The notes: generated by a model not told the origin, from the sequence alone. A DNA stretch of 64,000 nucleotides from Sphingobium sp. 15-1 (GCF_013375535.1 NZ_JABXJG010000001.1:682001-746000); one strand, 5' to 3'; positions 45,660 through 55,070 are shown, numbered from the stretch's first letter. Program-made: numbers and translations.

Positions 45660-47723
45660 ATGCGCCCGGATATCCTCAACCCACTCTTCACCGAAATCGA
45701 AGCGCTGAAAGGCGTAGGGCCCGCGCTCGCCAAACCGCTGGAGCGCCTGGGTCTGGCCCGCGCCGTCGACGTGGCGTTCCACTTGCCCGTCAGCTTCATC
45801 GACCGCCGCATGGTGGACGAACTGATTCTCTCCGACTCCGGCCGCGTCATCGGAATAGAGCTTACCCCGACCGACTATCGCGCCTCCGGCAGCGCCCGCG
45901 CGCCCTTCCGCGTCATCGCGCAGGACAAGCATGGCAACAGTGTCGCGCTGGTCTATTTCGGCCGCAACAGCGCCTGGCCCCGCAAGCTGCTCCCGCTCAA
46001 CGAACCCAAATTCATCTCCGGCAAGCTGGAAGCCTATGGCGACAATCTCCAGATCGTCCACCCGGACTATGTCCTTCCGCCGGAGGAAGCCGCGACCATC
46101 CCCTCCCGCGAGCCGGTCTATGGGCTGTCGGAGGGACTCACCAACAACCGCATGCGCGACCTCGCCGCACAGGCGCTGAGCCGCTCCCCAGACCTTCCCG
46201 AATGGATCGAACCCAGCCTGCTCGCGCAAAAGGGCTGGCCCACATGGCACGAGGCGCTCACCCGCATCCACGCCGACCCCAGCGACGCCAAGGCCCGCGA
46301 GCGCCTAGCCTATGACGAGATTTTCGCGGGCCAGCTCGCGCTGATGCTGGTCCGCCAGTCCTCCCGCAAGCGCAAGGGCGTTCCCATCGCCGGAGATGGC
46401 CGCCTGCGCGCCATGCTGCAACTGCCCTTCGCACCGACAGGCGCCCAGCGCCGCGCCTTCGGGGAGATTGAAGGCGACATGGCGCAGCCCGTCCCCATGC
46501 TTCGCCTCCTGCAAGGCGACGTAGGCTCAGGCAAGACTCTCGTGGCCCTGATGGCGCTCCTCAACACGGTGGAAGCGGGCGCTCAAGGCGCGCTCCTCGC
46601 CCCCACCGAAATCCTCGCCCGCCAGCATTATGAAACCCTGCGCAAGATGGCATCCGGTCTGCCGATCACCATCGCCATCCTCACCGGCCGGGAAAAGGGC
46701 AAAACCCGCGAATCCACCCTGATGGGCCTCGCGGACGGCAGCATCGACATCCTCGTGGGCACCCACGCCATCTTTCAGGAAGCCGTCCGCTACAAGAATC
46801 TCGCCCTCGCGGTGATCGACGAACAGCATCGCTTCGGCGTCGCCCAGCGCATGATGCTCACCTCTAAGGCCGAGCGCACCCCGCATTTGCTGGTGATGAC
46901 GGCGACCCCGATCCCGCGCACGCTGACGCTGACCTATTATGGCGAAATGGACGTCTCCCGCCTGGACGAGATGCCCCCCGGCCGCCAGCCGATCCAGACG
47001 GTCGTCATGTCCGCCAACCGACTGGATGAGGTGGTCGAAGCCCTGGCCCGCCATGTCGAAGGCGGCGGCCAGGCCTATTGGGTCTGCCCCTTAGTCGAGG
47101 AAAGCGAAACCAGCGATCAGGCCGCCGCCGAAGCCCGCGCCGAAATGCTGAAAATGCGCTTCGGGCAACAGGTCGGCCTCGTCCACGGCCGCATGAAGGG
47201 GCCGGAAAAGGACGCCGCGATGGAGGCGTTCGCCTCCGCCCGGACGAAAATCCTCGTCGCCACGACTGTCATCGAAGTCGGCGTCGACGTTCCCAACAGC
47301 AACCTCATCATCATCGAAGGCGCCGAGCGTTTCGGCCTCGCGCAGCTCCACCAGCTACGGGGCCGCGTGGGCCGGGGCCAGAATCACAGCGTCTGCATCC
47401 TGCTTCGCGGCGGCGCGCTCAGCGAAACCAGCCGCGCCCGCCTCGCCCTGATGCGGGAAACCAATGACGGCTTCCGTATAGCCGAAGAGGATTTGCGCCT
47501 GCGCGGCGCCGGCGAAATTCTGGGCACCCGCCAGTCGGGCGAACAGCAACTCAAACTCGCCACCCCTGAACATCTCTCGGCCTTGCTCGATTCCGCCCGG
47601 GACGACGCCCATCTCCTCATCGATCGCGACGGCGGCCTGACCGACGCCAGAGGCGAAGCGGCCCGGACTTGTCTCTACCTCTTCGAGCGGGACGCCGCCG
47701 TAGGCCTGCTCCGCAGCGGCTAG
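45660..47723 (+). CDS. recG: ATP-dependent DNA helicase RecG
   Basis: RecG reverses stalled replication forks and processes branched DNA. The 687-residue protein has an N-terminal wedge/OB domain (VIGIELTPTDYRASGSARAPFRVIAQDKHGNSVALVYFGR). The helicase core follows, with Walker A GDVGSGKTLVALMAL, the DEQH box VIDEQHRFGVAQRMML, and the C-terminal motif VI region LHQLRGRVGRGQNHSVCILL. The start at 45660 (MRPDILNPLFTEI) fits the family N-terminus; the longer frame overlaps sdhE on the other strand. Nothing unusual is seen. Confidence 0.97.
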   Translation: MRPDILNPLFTEIEALKGVGPALAKPLERLGLARAVDVAFHLPVSFIDRRMVDELILSDSGRVIGIELTPTDYRASGSARAPFRVIAQDKHGNSVALVYFGRNSAWPRKLLPLNEPKFISGKLEAYGDNLQIVHPDYVLPPEEAATIPSREPVYGLSEGLTNNRMRDLAAQALSRSPDLPEWIEPSLLAQKGWPTWHEALTRIHADPSDAKARERLAYDEIFAGQLALMLVRQSSRKRKGVPIAGDGRLRAMLQLPFAPTGAQRRAFGEIEGDMAQPVPMLRLLQGDVGSGKTLVALMALLNTVEAGAQGALLAPTEILARQHYETLRKMASGLPITIAILTGREKGKTRESTLMGLADGSIDILVGTHAIFQEAVRYKNLALAVIDEQHRFGVAQRMMLTSKAERTPHLLVMTATPIPRTLTLTYYGEMDVSRLDEMPPGRQPIQTVVMSANRLDEVVEALARHVEGGGQAYWVCPLVEESETSDQAAAEARAEMLKMRFGQQVGLVHGRMKGPEKDAAMEAFASARTKILVATTVIEVGVDVPNSNLIIIEGAERFGLAQLHQLRGRVGRGQNHSVCILLRGGALSETSRARLALMRETNDGFRIAEEDLRLRGAGEILGTRQSGEQQLKLATPEHLSALLDSARDDAHLLIDRDGGLTDARGEAARTCLYLFERDAAVGLLRSG

Positions 47724-47742
47724 CGAAACAGCTAGAAACTAT

Positions 47743-47829
47743 CGTGTTCCTGCGAAGGCAGGAACCCAGTCCCGCCGTTCGATAGCCGCACAACCGCCCG
47801 AACTGGGTTCCTGCCTTCGCAGGAACACG
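47743..47829. repeat. 28-bp perfect inverted repeat with hairpin arms after recG
   Basis: Arms 47743-47770 and 47802-47829 are perfect inverted copies of each other. Each arm by itself contains a GTTCCTGC/GCAGGAAC hairpin. The same hairpin theme, GCTCCTGCGAAGGCAGGAGC, returns at 53726-53753, and a degraded form lies near 40377-40407. Confidence 0.85.
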
Positions 47830-47890
47830 CTTCACCCCGACCGATTGCTGCATCCGCGAAACCATCCGGCCCTCATGTCGTTGCAAAACC

Positions 47891-48970
47891 ATGCAATCCG
47901 ACATCAGCCTGCACCACATAACGCCGATGGCGGCGGTCTCCATCGCTCTGTCGGTCCTCGTCGCCTTCCTGCTCCACTGGTTCGCTTATTGGCTGGGCAC
48001 CCGCATCGTCCGCCGCATGAAGATCGAGCCGGTCATCCTTCCCGCTCTCTATCACCCGACCCGCTGGCTGATCGTGCTCATGACCCTGGCGGCAGGTGTC
48101 CAATCGCTCACCTTCAGCGCAAAGGTCGAGGGGATCTGGTCCATCGGTTCGAAAATGCTGTTCATCCTGCTCATGGGCTGGCTGATCTTCTCGATGATGC
48201 GCGCCACCCGCATCATCCTGGAGCGGCGCAGCGACATCACGGTCGAGGATAATCTCAAGGCGCGCCGCCAGCATACCCGCATACGCATCCTCTACCGGGT
48301 GGCGCAGTGCATCATCGGCTTCCTCATCATTTCGCTGATGCTGATCGCCATCCCCGGCGTCCGCACCGTCGGCGTCACGCTGATGGCGTCAGCGGGCCTT
48401 GCGGGCCTCGCGGTCGGCGCCGCAGCCCAGCCCGCGCTCAAGAACCTCATCGCCGGTATCCAGATGGCTTTCTCCGAACCCATCCGCCTGGACGACGTGC
48501 TGATCGTGGAGGGCGAATGGGGCAGGGTGGAGGACATCAAGCTCACCTATGTGGTCGTCCGCCTCTGGGACGACCGCCGCCTGATCGTCCCCGTCTCCAC
48601 TTTCCTTGAAAAACCCTTCCAGAACTGGACGACGAAAACCGCCGACCTGCTCGGCACCGTCTTCCTCTATGTCGATCCCGCCACGGACATAGAGCCGATC
48701 CGCGCCCAATTCATCGAAGCCGTCCGATCCAACAGCCGCTGGGACGGACGCGTCGCGATATTGCAAGTCACCGACCATCGCGCCGATGCGCTGGAACTGC
48801 GCGGCCTGCTCAGCGCCCGCAACGCCGGCATCGCCTTCGACCTGCGCTGCGAAGTCCGGGAAGCGATGATGCACTATCTGCGCACGCAAATGCCGCAAGC
48901 CCTGGTCCGATCGCGCCACCGGTTGGAGGCGGGGGAGGGCTTTACCAGGCCGTCTGCCGCGGCGGAATGA
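47891..48970 (+). CDS. MscS-family mechanosensitive ion channel
   Basis: This 359-residue inner-membrane protein should open under membrane tension to release solutes on osmotic downshift. Four to five hydrophobic segments are visible (about 13-37, 55-75, 86-104, 133-153). The pore helix TM3 is rich in Gly/Ala (GVTLMASAGLAGLAVGAAAQPALKNLIAGIQMAFSEPIRLDDVLIVEGEWGRVEDI), the MscS beta-domain signature. A cytoplasmic alpha/beta region follows. The ribosome site before the ATG at 47891 is weak. The last 29 bases overlap the end of the convergent PilZ gene. Confidence 0.94.
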   Translation: MQSDISLHHITPMAAVSIALSVLVAFLLHWFAYWLGTRIVRRMKIEPVILPALYHPTRWLIVLMTLAAGVQSLTFSAKVEGIWSIGSKMLFILLMGWLIFSMMRATRIILERRSDITVEDNLKARRQHTRIRILYRVAQCIIGFLIISLMLIAIPGVRTVGVTLMASAGLAGLAVGAAAQPALKNLIAGIQMAFSEPIRLDDVLIVEGEWGRVEDIKLTYVVVRLWDDRRLIVPVSTFLEKPFQNWTTKTADLLGTVFLYVDPATDIEPIRAQFIEAVRSNSRWDGRVAILQVTDHRADALELRGLLSARNAGIAFDLRCEVREAMMHYLRTQMPQALVRSRHRLEAGEGFTRPSAAAE

Positions 48971-49295
48971 GGGAAAGCATCGCGTCATAGGTGCGGGCTT
49001 CGATCCGCTCGCGAAACTCGACGCCGATCCGGCCTTCTTCGGCCCAGCGCACTTCCCCGGCCTGCTCCTTCACGATGGGCAGCCAGATCGTCACCCGTTC
49101 CCCGATCGCCAGTTGCGCCTCGGTCCGGCACATCAGCCCAAGCGCTGAGATATTGATGATCCGCGTGCCGTGGGTCCGTCCCTGCGCCGTGATATGGCTC
49201 ACCATATCGACCAGATCGCGTTGCGCGCGCCGCTGGTTGATCGCGGGATCGCGCGACTGGTTCAGATGGGAAAGGCTGGCGAACATCGAAGGCAT
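48942..49295 (-). CDS. PilZ-domain protein
   Basis: This 117-residue protein is a single PilZ domain, the common c-di-GMP receptor. It has an N-terminal RRAQRDLVDM stretch resembling RxxxR, then ISALGLMCRTEAQLAIGERVTIWLP, in which the usual DxSxxG is replaced by NISALG, and RIGVEFRE at the end. The altered motif leaves ligand binding uncertain. The 3' end overlaps mscS by 29 bases on the other strand. Confidence 0.85.
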   Translation of the reverse strand: MPSMFASLSHLNQSRDPAINQRRAQRDLVDMVSHITAQGRTHGTRIINISALGLMCRTEAQLAIGERVTIWLPIVKEQAGEVRWAEEGRIGVEFRERIEARTYDAMLSLIPPRQTAW

Positions 49296-49371
49296 GTCCC
49301 CAGATTAGAGTAGGGAAGATAGAATCTTCCTTACCCCATTTGGTTAATGTCCTATATACGCTCTTTTGATT

Positions 49372-50589
49372 TCAGGCGGTTACCAGCCCATGCTTCTTCG
49401 CGCCGAAGCTGAGCTTGTCGCCCGGTTTCAGCACCAGAGCTGGATCGCTGACCACCTCGCCATTCACCCGAATGGCCCCCTCCGCCAGCTTCCGCCGCAC
49501 TTCCTTGTTGGACGCCGCAAAGCCCAGGGCGGTCGTGCCCTGAACGACGTTCAGCCCCTCTGCGCCCAGGCTGACGGTCGGCAGATTGGCATCCGAAGCG
49601 CCTTCCTCGAAAGTCTTGCGCGCGGTCTCCGCCGCCAGCGCAGCCGCCTCTGCCCCGCGGCAGAGCGCCGTCGCCTCATTGGCGAGTATCTTCTTCGCCT
49701 CGTTGATCTCCGCACCCTGAAGCGCGGCCAGCCGCTCCACCTCATCCATCGGCAGGTCGGTGAACAGCCGCAGCCGGTTCGCGACATCGGCATCGGCGGT
49801 ATTCCGCCAGAACTGCCAATAATCGTAGTTGGAGAGCTGATCCTCGTTCAGCCACACCGCGCCGCCGACGGTCTTGCCCATTTTGGTCCCGTCGGCGTTG
49901 GTCAGCAGGGGCGTGGTGAGGCCGAACACCTGCGTCCCGTCCACGCGCCGGGCCAGTTCGACCCCGTTGACGATATTCCCCCACTGGTCCGACCCGCCCA
50001 TCTGCAACCGGCAGGCGGACCGCCGCGACAGCTCCAGGAAATCATAGGCCTGAAGGATCATATAGTTGAATTCGAGGAAGGAGAGCGACTGCTCCCGATC
50101 CAGCCGCAGCTTCACCGAATCGAAACTCAGCATCCGGTTGACCGAGAAATGCTGGCCGATGTCGCGCAGGAACGGGATATATTCCAGCTTGTCGAGCCAT
50201 TCGGCATTGTCGAGCATGATCGCGTCGGTCGGCCCGTCCCCGAAGGTCAGGAAGCGCTCGAACACCCGCTTGATGCTCGCGACATTCTCCGCGATCAGAT
50301 CGGTGGTCAGCAGCTTGCGCGCCTCGTCCTTGAAGCTGGGATCACCGATCTTGCCGGTGCCGCCGCCCATCAGCACGATCGGCTTGTGACCGGCCTTCTG
50401 CAACTGCCGCAGCATCATGATCGACACCAGATGCCCCACATGCAGCGAAGGCGCCGTCGGATCGAAGCCGATATAGCCCGGCACGATCTGCTTGGCGGCA
50501 AGGGCGTCCAGCCCCTCCGCATCGGTCAACTGGTGAATATAGCCACGCGTTTCGAGCAGGCGGAGCAGATCGGAGGAATAGCTGGTCAT
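49372..50589 (-). CDS. tyrS: Tyrosine--tRNA ligase
   Basis: TyrS attaches tyrosine to tRNA-Tyr. The 405-residue protein has the class I HIGH motif as HVGH (50-53) and the KMSKS loop as KMGKT in [14 protein letters not shown]. The tyrosine pocket is in [10 protein letters not shown] and [17 protein letters not shown]-terminal S4 RNA-binding domain follows from about residue 340 ([22 protein letters not shown]). The start at 50589 ([17 protein letters not shown]) is the family start; upstream frame extension would overlap the divergent anmK promoter. Confidence 0.97.
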   Translation of the reverse strand: MTSYSSDLLRLLETRGYIHQLTDAEGLDALAAKQIVPGYIGFDPTAPSLHVGHLVSIMMLRQLQKAGHKPIVLMGGGTGKIGDPSFKDEARKLLTTDLIAENVASIKRVFERFLTFGDGPTDAIMLDNAEWLDKLEYIPFLRDIGQHFSVNRMLSFDSVKLRLDREQSLSFLEFNYMILQAYDFLELSRRSACRLQMGGSDQWGNIVNGVELARRVDGTQVFGLTTPLLTNADGTKMGKTVGGAVWLNEDQLSNYDYWQFWRNTADADVANRLRLFTDLPMDEVERLAALQGAEINEAKKILANEATALCRGAEAAALAAETARKTFEEGASDANLPTVSLGAEGLNVVQGTTALGFAASNKEVRRKLAEGAIRVNGEVVSDPALVLKPGDKLSFGAKKHGLVTA

Positions 50590-50689
50590 AGTGCGGCGCC
50601 CTGTAGCATCGCGGTTTGTCATCGTCACCATTATGTTGATAGTCACGCCAAAGTTGATTCTCCGCATTTCAGGGGCAGCAAGACAGGCC

Positions 50690-51796
50690 ATGACAGACAG
50701 TCACCCCATGCTGGCAATAGGCCTGATGTCGGGCACCTCCCGCGATGGCATAGACGCCGCGCTGATCGAGACCGACGGAGATGGCGTCAGCAAAGGCGTC
50801 GCCTTCCACGCCATGCCCTATGGCGAGGGTTTCCGCCTCCGCCTGGCCGAAGCCTGCCAGCGCGCCATGACCATGGAAAAGCCCGGCTTCGAACCCCTGA
50901 TCCACGCGGTCGAGGAAGAACTGACCGAACTCCATGTGGAGGCGGTCTCCGACCTCCTCGCCCGCAGTGGTCATGTCACGCAGGACATCGCCATTATCGG
51001 CTTCCATGGCCACACCGTAGCCCACCGCCCCGAACGGCGCTGGACCTGGCAGATCGGGGACGGCGCGGCGCTCGCGGGCGCGTTTGGCATCCCGGTCGTG
51101 GCTGACCTGCGCAGCGCCGACGTTGCCGCCGGAGGGCAGGGCGCTCCGTTGCTTCCCGTCTATCACCGCGCCCTGGCTTATGACCTTCCCAAGCCGGTCG
51201 CCGTCCTGAACCTTGGCGGCGTCGCCAATATCACCGCCATTGCATCCGACGGAGAGATCGTCGCCTTCGATACAGGCATGGCGAGCGGCCTGATCGACAA
51301 TTGGATGCAGACCCATAGCGACCGCAGCTTCGACGAAAATGGCGCCGCCGCCGCCAGCGGTGACATCGATCAGGCCCGACTGGCGCAGATGCTCTCCGAC
51401 CCCTGGTTCGCCGTCGCGCCCCCCAAGAGCATAGACCGGGAAGCCTTCACCATCGACGCCATGCGCGGTCTCTCGCTGGAGGATGGCGCGGCTACTTTGA
51501 CGGCCTTTTCCGCCGCCGCCGTGGCAAGAGCCCTCGATCATCTCCCTGAGCGCCCGGCTCGTATCTACGCTGCGGGTGGCGGTCGCCACAATGCCACGCT
51601 GATGCGGATGCTGGCCACCTATAGCGGAGCCGAGGTCCGTGCGGTGGACGAACTCGGTTGGGACGGGGACGCCCTGGAAGCGCAAGGTTTCGCCTATATG
51701 GCCGTCCGCCACCTGAAGGGCCTGCCGATCAGCTTCCCCGGCACCACCGGCGCGCCGCAACCTATGACCGGCGGCGTCCTTTTCAACCCGGCCTAG
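50690..51796 (+). CDS. anmK: Anhydro-N-acetylmuramic acid kinase
   Basis: AnmK converts the peptidoglycan-recycling sugar 1,6-anhydro-MurNAc to MurNAc-6-phosphate with ATP. The 368-residue length is normal. [19 protein letters not shown] is the ATP-binding start, followed by [37 protein letters not shown] and the AAGGGRHN motif. The start at 50690 is the family start. It is divergent from tyrS. Its TAG stop at 51794-51796 lies within the terminal inverted repeat of the adjacent repeat element, so insertion of that element may have set the present C-terminus. Confidence 0.95.
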   Translation: MTDSHPMLAIGLMSGTSRDGIDAALIETDGDGVSKGVAFHAMPYGEGFRLRLAEACQRAMTMEKPGFEPLIHAVEEELTELHVEAVSDLLARSGHVTQDIAIIGFHGHTVAHRPERRWTWQIGDGAALAGAFGIPVVADLRSADVAAGGQGAPLLPVYHRALAYDLPKPVAVLNLGGVANITAIASDGEIVAFDTGMASGLIDNWMQTHSDRSFDENGAAAASGDIDQARLAQMLSDPWFAVAPPKSIDREAFTIDAMRGLSLEDGAATLTAFSAAAVARALDHLPERPARIYAAGGGRHNATLMRMLATYSGAEVRAVDELGWDGDALEAQGFAYMAVRHLKGLPISFPGTTGAPQPMTGGVLFNPA

Positions 51797-52034
51797 GTAG
51801 CATGGACAAATTCGGAATGTCGGGAAATGGCCAATCCAAGACATTCCCCCTCCCGCAAGCGGGAGGGGTTAGGGGGGTGCGAGCGCAGCGAGCTTCCAGC
51901 TTAGCCGTTGAAAATTCACGCTGATGTCGCGCCAGCCCACCTCCTAGCCCCCTCCCGCTTGCGGGAGGGGGAATGTCCTGAATCCACCCAAATCGGTCAT
52001 TCCGGCGTGCCCTGAATTTGTCCACGCCACCTAG
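51793..52034. repeat. MITE-like intergenic repeat, full copy B with terminal inverted repeats
   Basis: This 242-base element is bounded by 21-base imperfect inverted repeats (51793-51813 and 52014-52034, two mismatches), including a perfect TGGACAAATTC core. Inside are two GC-rich palindromes and the same conserved middle as copies A and C. It is the reverse complement of copy A over its whole length. It encodes no transposase. The first TIR contains the anmK stop codon. Confidence 0.85.
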
Positions 52035-52392
52035 TCTGCCCACGGTCAAAATCGGCTGGCCTCCGTCACGCCGGATCAAGCGCGGGGTGACGAGAAAGGG
52101 AATGGCTGTATCCACCCCATTTCCGCCCATTCGGGCGCCTTTGGTCGCCCATTTTGCACATATCACCCGATACTTGACCGCGACGAACCTCTCCGAAAGC
52201 CTTATCTCTTCCTTCTATCCCGCCGTAAATCATCAATAATTCCGGCCAATATATTTCCCTGAACGGATGTTCATCTCCAATATTCCGAAACTAATTCTTT
52301 CGGTCGATTCCGCTTGGGAAAGAAATCAGCAACATAAGGGCGGGGCTTCGAACCGGAAGTGCCCGGGGGTGTCACATCATAGGAGAGTCGCA
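52035..52392. other. Intergenic stretch, no gene recognised
   Basis: No plausible coding frame, RNA gene or repeat is visible. The last 150 bases are AT-richer than their surroundings and presumably hold the promoter of the repeat-protein gene at 52393, whose AGGAG ribosome site ends the stretch. Confidence 0.5.
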
Positions 52393-52782
52393 GTGACCAG
52401 ATTTACCTTTCCCCTCATCGGCTTTGCCGTTCTGGCCGCCACTGGCGCACAGGCTCAGGACAGCAATGTGAAGGGGACCCTTCAGGACAGCAATGTCAAA
52501 GGCGTGCTTCAGGATAGTAATGTGAAGGGCACGTTGCAGGATGCCAATGTAAAGGGCACGTTGCAGGATGTGCAGGGCGCCACGGCGGTGGCCCAGGACG
52601 CGCGCACCGCATCGACCGAGGCCCGCAGCGCTGCCACCGATGCGCGCAGCAGCGCGTCGGAAGCCCGTTCCTCCGCCGTTGAAACCCGCCGCGCTGCGCA
52701 GGACGCCCGCGCCAATGCCAGCGCTGCCCGGGAAACGGCCACCTCCGCCAAGGAAACCGCCCGTTCCGCTCGCGGTAGCTGA
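52393..52782 (+). CDS. Exported repeat protein: four nonapeptides plus Ala/Arg heptads
   Basis: This is a 129-residue protein of unusual build. The signal peptide ends at Ala21 (TGAQA). The mature part begins with four nine-residue repeats of QDSNVKGTL type (22-57), then a short linker (58-69). Heptads follow from residue 70 to the end, nearly all beginning AR (ARTASTE, ARSAATD, ARSSASE and so on). The heptads predict a long alanine-rich helix or coiled coil. The GTG start at 52393 has AGGAG nine bases upstream. I know no named family. It is 74 bases before an outer-membrane protein gene, so it may be a periplasmic spacer or an outer-membrane-associated fibre. Confidence 0.8.
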   Translation: MTRFTFPLIGFAVLAATGAQAQDSNVKGTLQDSNVKGVLQDSNVKGTLQDANVKGTLQDVQGATAVAQDARTASTEARSAATDARSSASEARSSAVETRRAAQDARANASAARETATSAKETARSARGS

Positions 52783-52856
52783 CCGCGCATGACGCATGAA
52801 AAGCGAGGGCGGGCCCAACAAGGGTCCGCCCCGCTTGGCCTATGGAGGGGAAATCC

Positions 52857-53702
52857 ATGAAGGGGATCATGACGCTGGCCGTCGCCGGCATGGCCATGAC
52901 GGCAGGCGAATCGCCCGCCCTGGCGCAGATCGCGGCGCAAAGCGGCCCGCAAACCGCCCAGGCCGAAGAACCGTCCACAGGCTTATCCACAGCTTCGTCC
53001 ACAGGCGGCAGCCTGACCGCGATCACTGGCATCGATTACAGCAGCGGCGATTACGGCACCGGCTCCGACACCCATATCTTGGTCGTGCCGATGAGCCTGC
53101 GCTACCGCACCGGCCAGCTTCGCTTCACCGCGACCTTGCCCTGGCTGCGCATCAACGGCTCGTCCGCAATCGTCGGCGGCGGATCGGGCGGCGTCATCAT
53201 CGATCCGAACGCGCCGCGCACCACCCGCAGCGGCCTGGGCGACCTGACCCTGGGCATCGGCTATCAGATTCCCGAAGAGCAGTTTGGCTTCGGCCTCGAT
53301 CTTTCGGCTCGCGTCAAGCTCCCCACCGCCTCCCGCTCCAAAGCGCTGGGCACCGGCAAGACCGACGTGACGGTCGCGGCGGAAATCTCCAAGAGCTTCG
53401 GCGCCATCACGCCCTTCGCCAATGTCGGCTATCGCATGCCGGGCGACCCGTCGGGCTTCGACCTGCACAATGCCTGGACGGCGTCGGGCGGCGCGAGCGT
53501 GATGCTGGGCCGATCCGTGCTGATCGCCTCCTATGATTATCGCGAGTCCACCAGCGACTTCGCCCGCGACAGCCAGGAACTGTTCGGCGCCTTCAGCACC
53601 CCGGTCGCGCAAAAGTTGATCTTCACGCTTTACGGCACCGCCGGTCTCAGCAAAGGCGCGGCCGATTATGGTGTGGGTTCGATGATCGGCGTGAGATTCT
53701 AA
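52857..53702 (+). CDS. Putative outer-membrane beta-barrel protein
   Basis: This is a 281-residue exported protein. A signal peptide ends near residue 24 (ESPALA before QIAAQ). A low-complexity segment with repeated STG/STA follows, then amphipathic beta strands (SLRYRTGQLRFTATLPWLRING, GDLTLGIGYQIPEEQFGFGLDLSARVKLP) ending in a C-terminal Phe (GVRF), the mark of outer-membrane barrel assembly. The layout resembles transporter-like barrels of the phenol MetA/alginate-export type, but the match is loose. The start at 52857 has GGAGG eight bases upstream; the ATG at 52842 overlaps that site. A strong terminator follows. Confidence 0.8.
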   Translation: MKGIMTLAVAGMAMTAGESPALAQIAAQSGPQTAQAEEPSTGLSTASSTGGSLTAITGIDYSSGDYGTGSDTHILVVPMSLRYRTGQLRFTATLPWLRINGSSAIVGGGSGGVIIDPNAPRTTRSGLGDLTLGIGYQIPEEQFGFGLDLSARVKLPTASRSKALGTGKTDVTVAAEISKSFGAITPFANVGYRMPGDPSGFDLHNAWTASGGASVMLGRSVLIASYDYRESTSDFARDSQELFGAFSTPVAQKLIFTLYGTAGLSKGAADYGVGSMIGVRF

Positions 53703-53725
53703 AAGCTCCCCACCCATTTTAAGCC

Positions 53726-53762
53726 CCGTGCTCCTGCGAAGGCAGGAGCACGGAGTGTTTTT
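53726..53762 (+). terminator. Rho-independent terminator after the outer-membrane protein gene
   Basis: A 12-bp perfect stem (53726-53737 with 53742-53753) closes a GAAG tetraloop and is followed by a short gap and five Ts. The stem is also a member of the CTCCTGC/GCAGGAG repeat family seen after recG. Confidence 0.85.
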
Positions 53763-53830
53763 AAAAACCTGCTTCCCGCCTCGACGTTGACCGCAATCAA
53801 GACGCCAATTGAACCAAATTCAGCTTCGAT

Positions 53831-55006
53831 TCACCGCTTCCGCGTCAATTCCCGCATCGCGTCATCGATCCCCTCGATGGTCAGCGGATACATGCGCCCG
53901 TTCATGATCTCACGGATCATCTTGGTCGACTGGCTATAGCCCCAATGCGCCTCCTGCGCCGGGTTCAGCCACACCGCCGCCGGATAGGTATGCAGCACCC
54001 GGCTGAGCCACGTCGCGCCCGGTTCTTCGTTCATATGCTCGACCGACCCGCCGGGATGGCTGATCTCATAGGGGCTCATCGCCGCGTCCCCGACGAAGAT
54101 CACCTTATAGTCATGCCCATATTTGTGCAGCACGTCCCAGGTCGGCGTCCGTTCCGAAAAGCGCCGCTTATTATCCTTCCACACGCCTTCGTAGAGGCAG
54201 TTGTGGAAGTAGAAGAATTCCATATTCTTGAATTCGCTGGTCGCCGCCGAAAATAGTTCCTCGCAGAGCGTGATGAACGGGTCCATCGATCCGCCGACGT
54301 CCAGGAACAGCAGCAGCTTCACCGCATTGTGCCGTTCCGGCCGCATGCGGATGTCCAGCCAGCCCTGCCGCGCCGTCCCCCGGATCGTCTCTTCCAGATC
54401 CAGCTCGTCCGCAGCGCCCTCCCGCGCGAAGCGCCGCAGCCGCCGCAACGCCACCTTGATGTTGCGGGTGCCCAGTTCCTTCTGATTGTCCAGATTGGCG
54501 AATTCGCGCTTTTCCCACACCTTGATGGCGCGCTTATGCTTGCTTTCGCCGCCGATCCGCACGCCTTCGGGGTTATAGCCGCCATGGCCGAAGGGGGACG
54601 TGCCGCCAGTGCCGATCCACTTGTTGCCGCCCTGATGACGCTCCTTCTGCTCCTCCAGCCGCTTCTTCAGCGTCTCCATGATCTCGTCCCAGCTCCCCAG
54701 CGACTTGATCTTCTCCATCTCTTCCGGACTCAGGAATTTCTCCGCGACCAGGCGCAGCCATTCCTCGGGGATTTCCGCCTCGACGCCCTCATTGCCCAGC
54801 ACGCCCTTGAACACGCGGGCGAACACCTGGTCGAAGCGGTCGATCAGCCCCTCATCCTTCACATAGGTGGCGCGGGCGAGATAATAGAAATCCTCCGGCC
54901 GCTGCCCGATCACGTCGCGATCCAGCGCCTCCAGCAGCAGCAGATGTTCCTTGATGCTGGCGGGGATGCCGGCAGCACGCAGCGCGTCGAGGAAATTGAG
55001 CATCAT
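53831..55006 (-). CDS. CoxE-like VWA-domain protein (MoxR partner)
   Basis: This 391-residue protein has a helical N-terminal part (FLDALRAAGIPASIKEHLLLLEAL) and a long charged middle. A von Willebrand A domain at about 230-391 has the metal motif LLFLDVGGSMD (D236, S240); Gly238 stands where the classical DxSxS has Ser, which I recall as usual in this subfamily. FYFHNCLYEGVW and FVGDAAMSPYEI follow. VWA-CoxE proteins work with MoxR AAA+ ATPases as chaperone-like pairs; a MoxR gene lies 3.3 kb away on the same strand (58306-59151). Two adjacent ATGs (55006, 55003) are possible starts. Confidence 0.9.
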   Translation of the reverse strand: MMLNFLDALRAAGIPASIKEHLLLLEALDRDVIGQRPEDFYYLARATYVKDEGLIDRFDQVFARVFKGVLGNEGVEAEIPEEWLRLVAEKFLSPEEMEKIKSLGSWDEIMETLKKRLEEQKERHQGGNKWIGTGGTSPFGHGGYNPEGVRIGGESKHKRAIKVWEKREFANLDNQKELGTRNIKVALRRLRRFAREGAADELDLEETIRGTARQGWLDIRMRPERHNAVKLLLFLDVGGSMDPFITLCEELFSAATSEFKNMEFFYFHNCLYEGVWKDNKRRFSERTPTWDVLHKYGHDYKVIFVGDAAMSPYEISHPGGSVEHMNEEPGATWLSRVLHTYPAAVWLNPAQEAHWGYSQSTKMIREIMNGRMYPLTIEGIDDAMRELTRKR

Positions 55007-55070
55007 GACGGCGCCCTTGTCCGTCAGCTTGGCCGAGTATGCAAGCTCCGCGGCGTTGTCGGAATGTTAA

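Noticed and set aside
52456..52563. Four 27-base direct repeats, considered as a CRISPR array
   Set aside because: The repeats are adjoining without spacers, in frame, and encode the nonapeptides of an exported protein.
52973..53010. DnaA-box-like TTATCCACA with two further CCACA repeats
   Set aside because: They lie in frame inside the outer-membrane protein gene and encode its STG/STA low-complexity linker. There is no AT-rich unwinding region and no origin-type neighbour.
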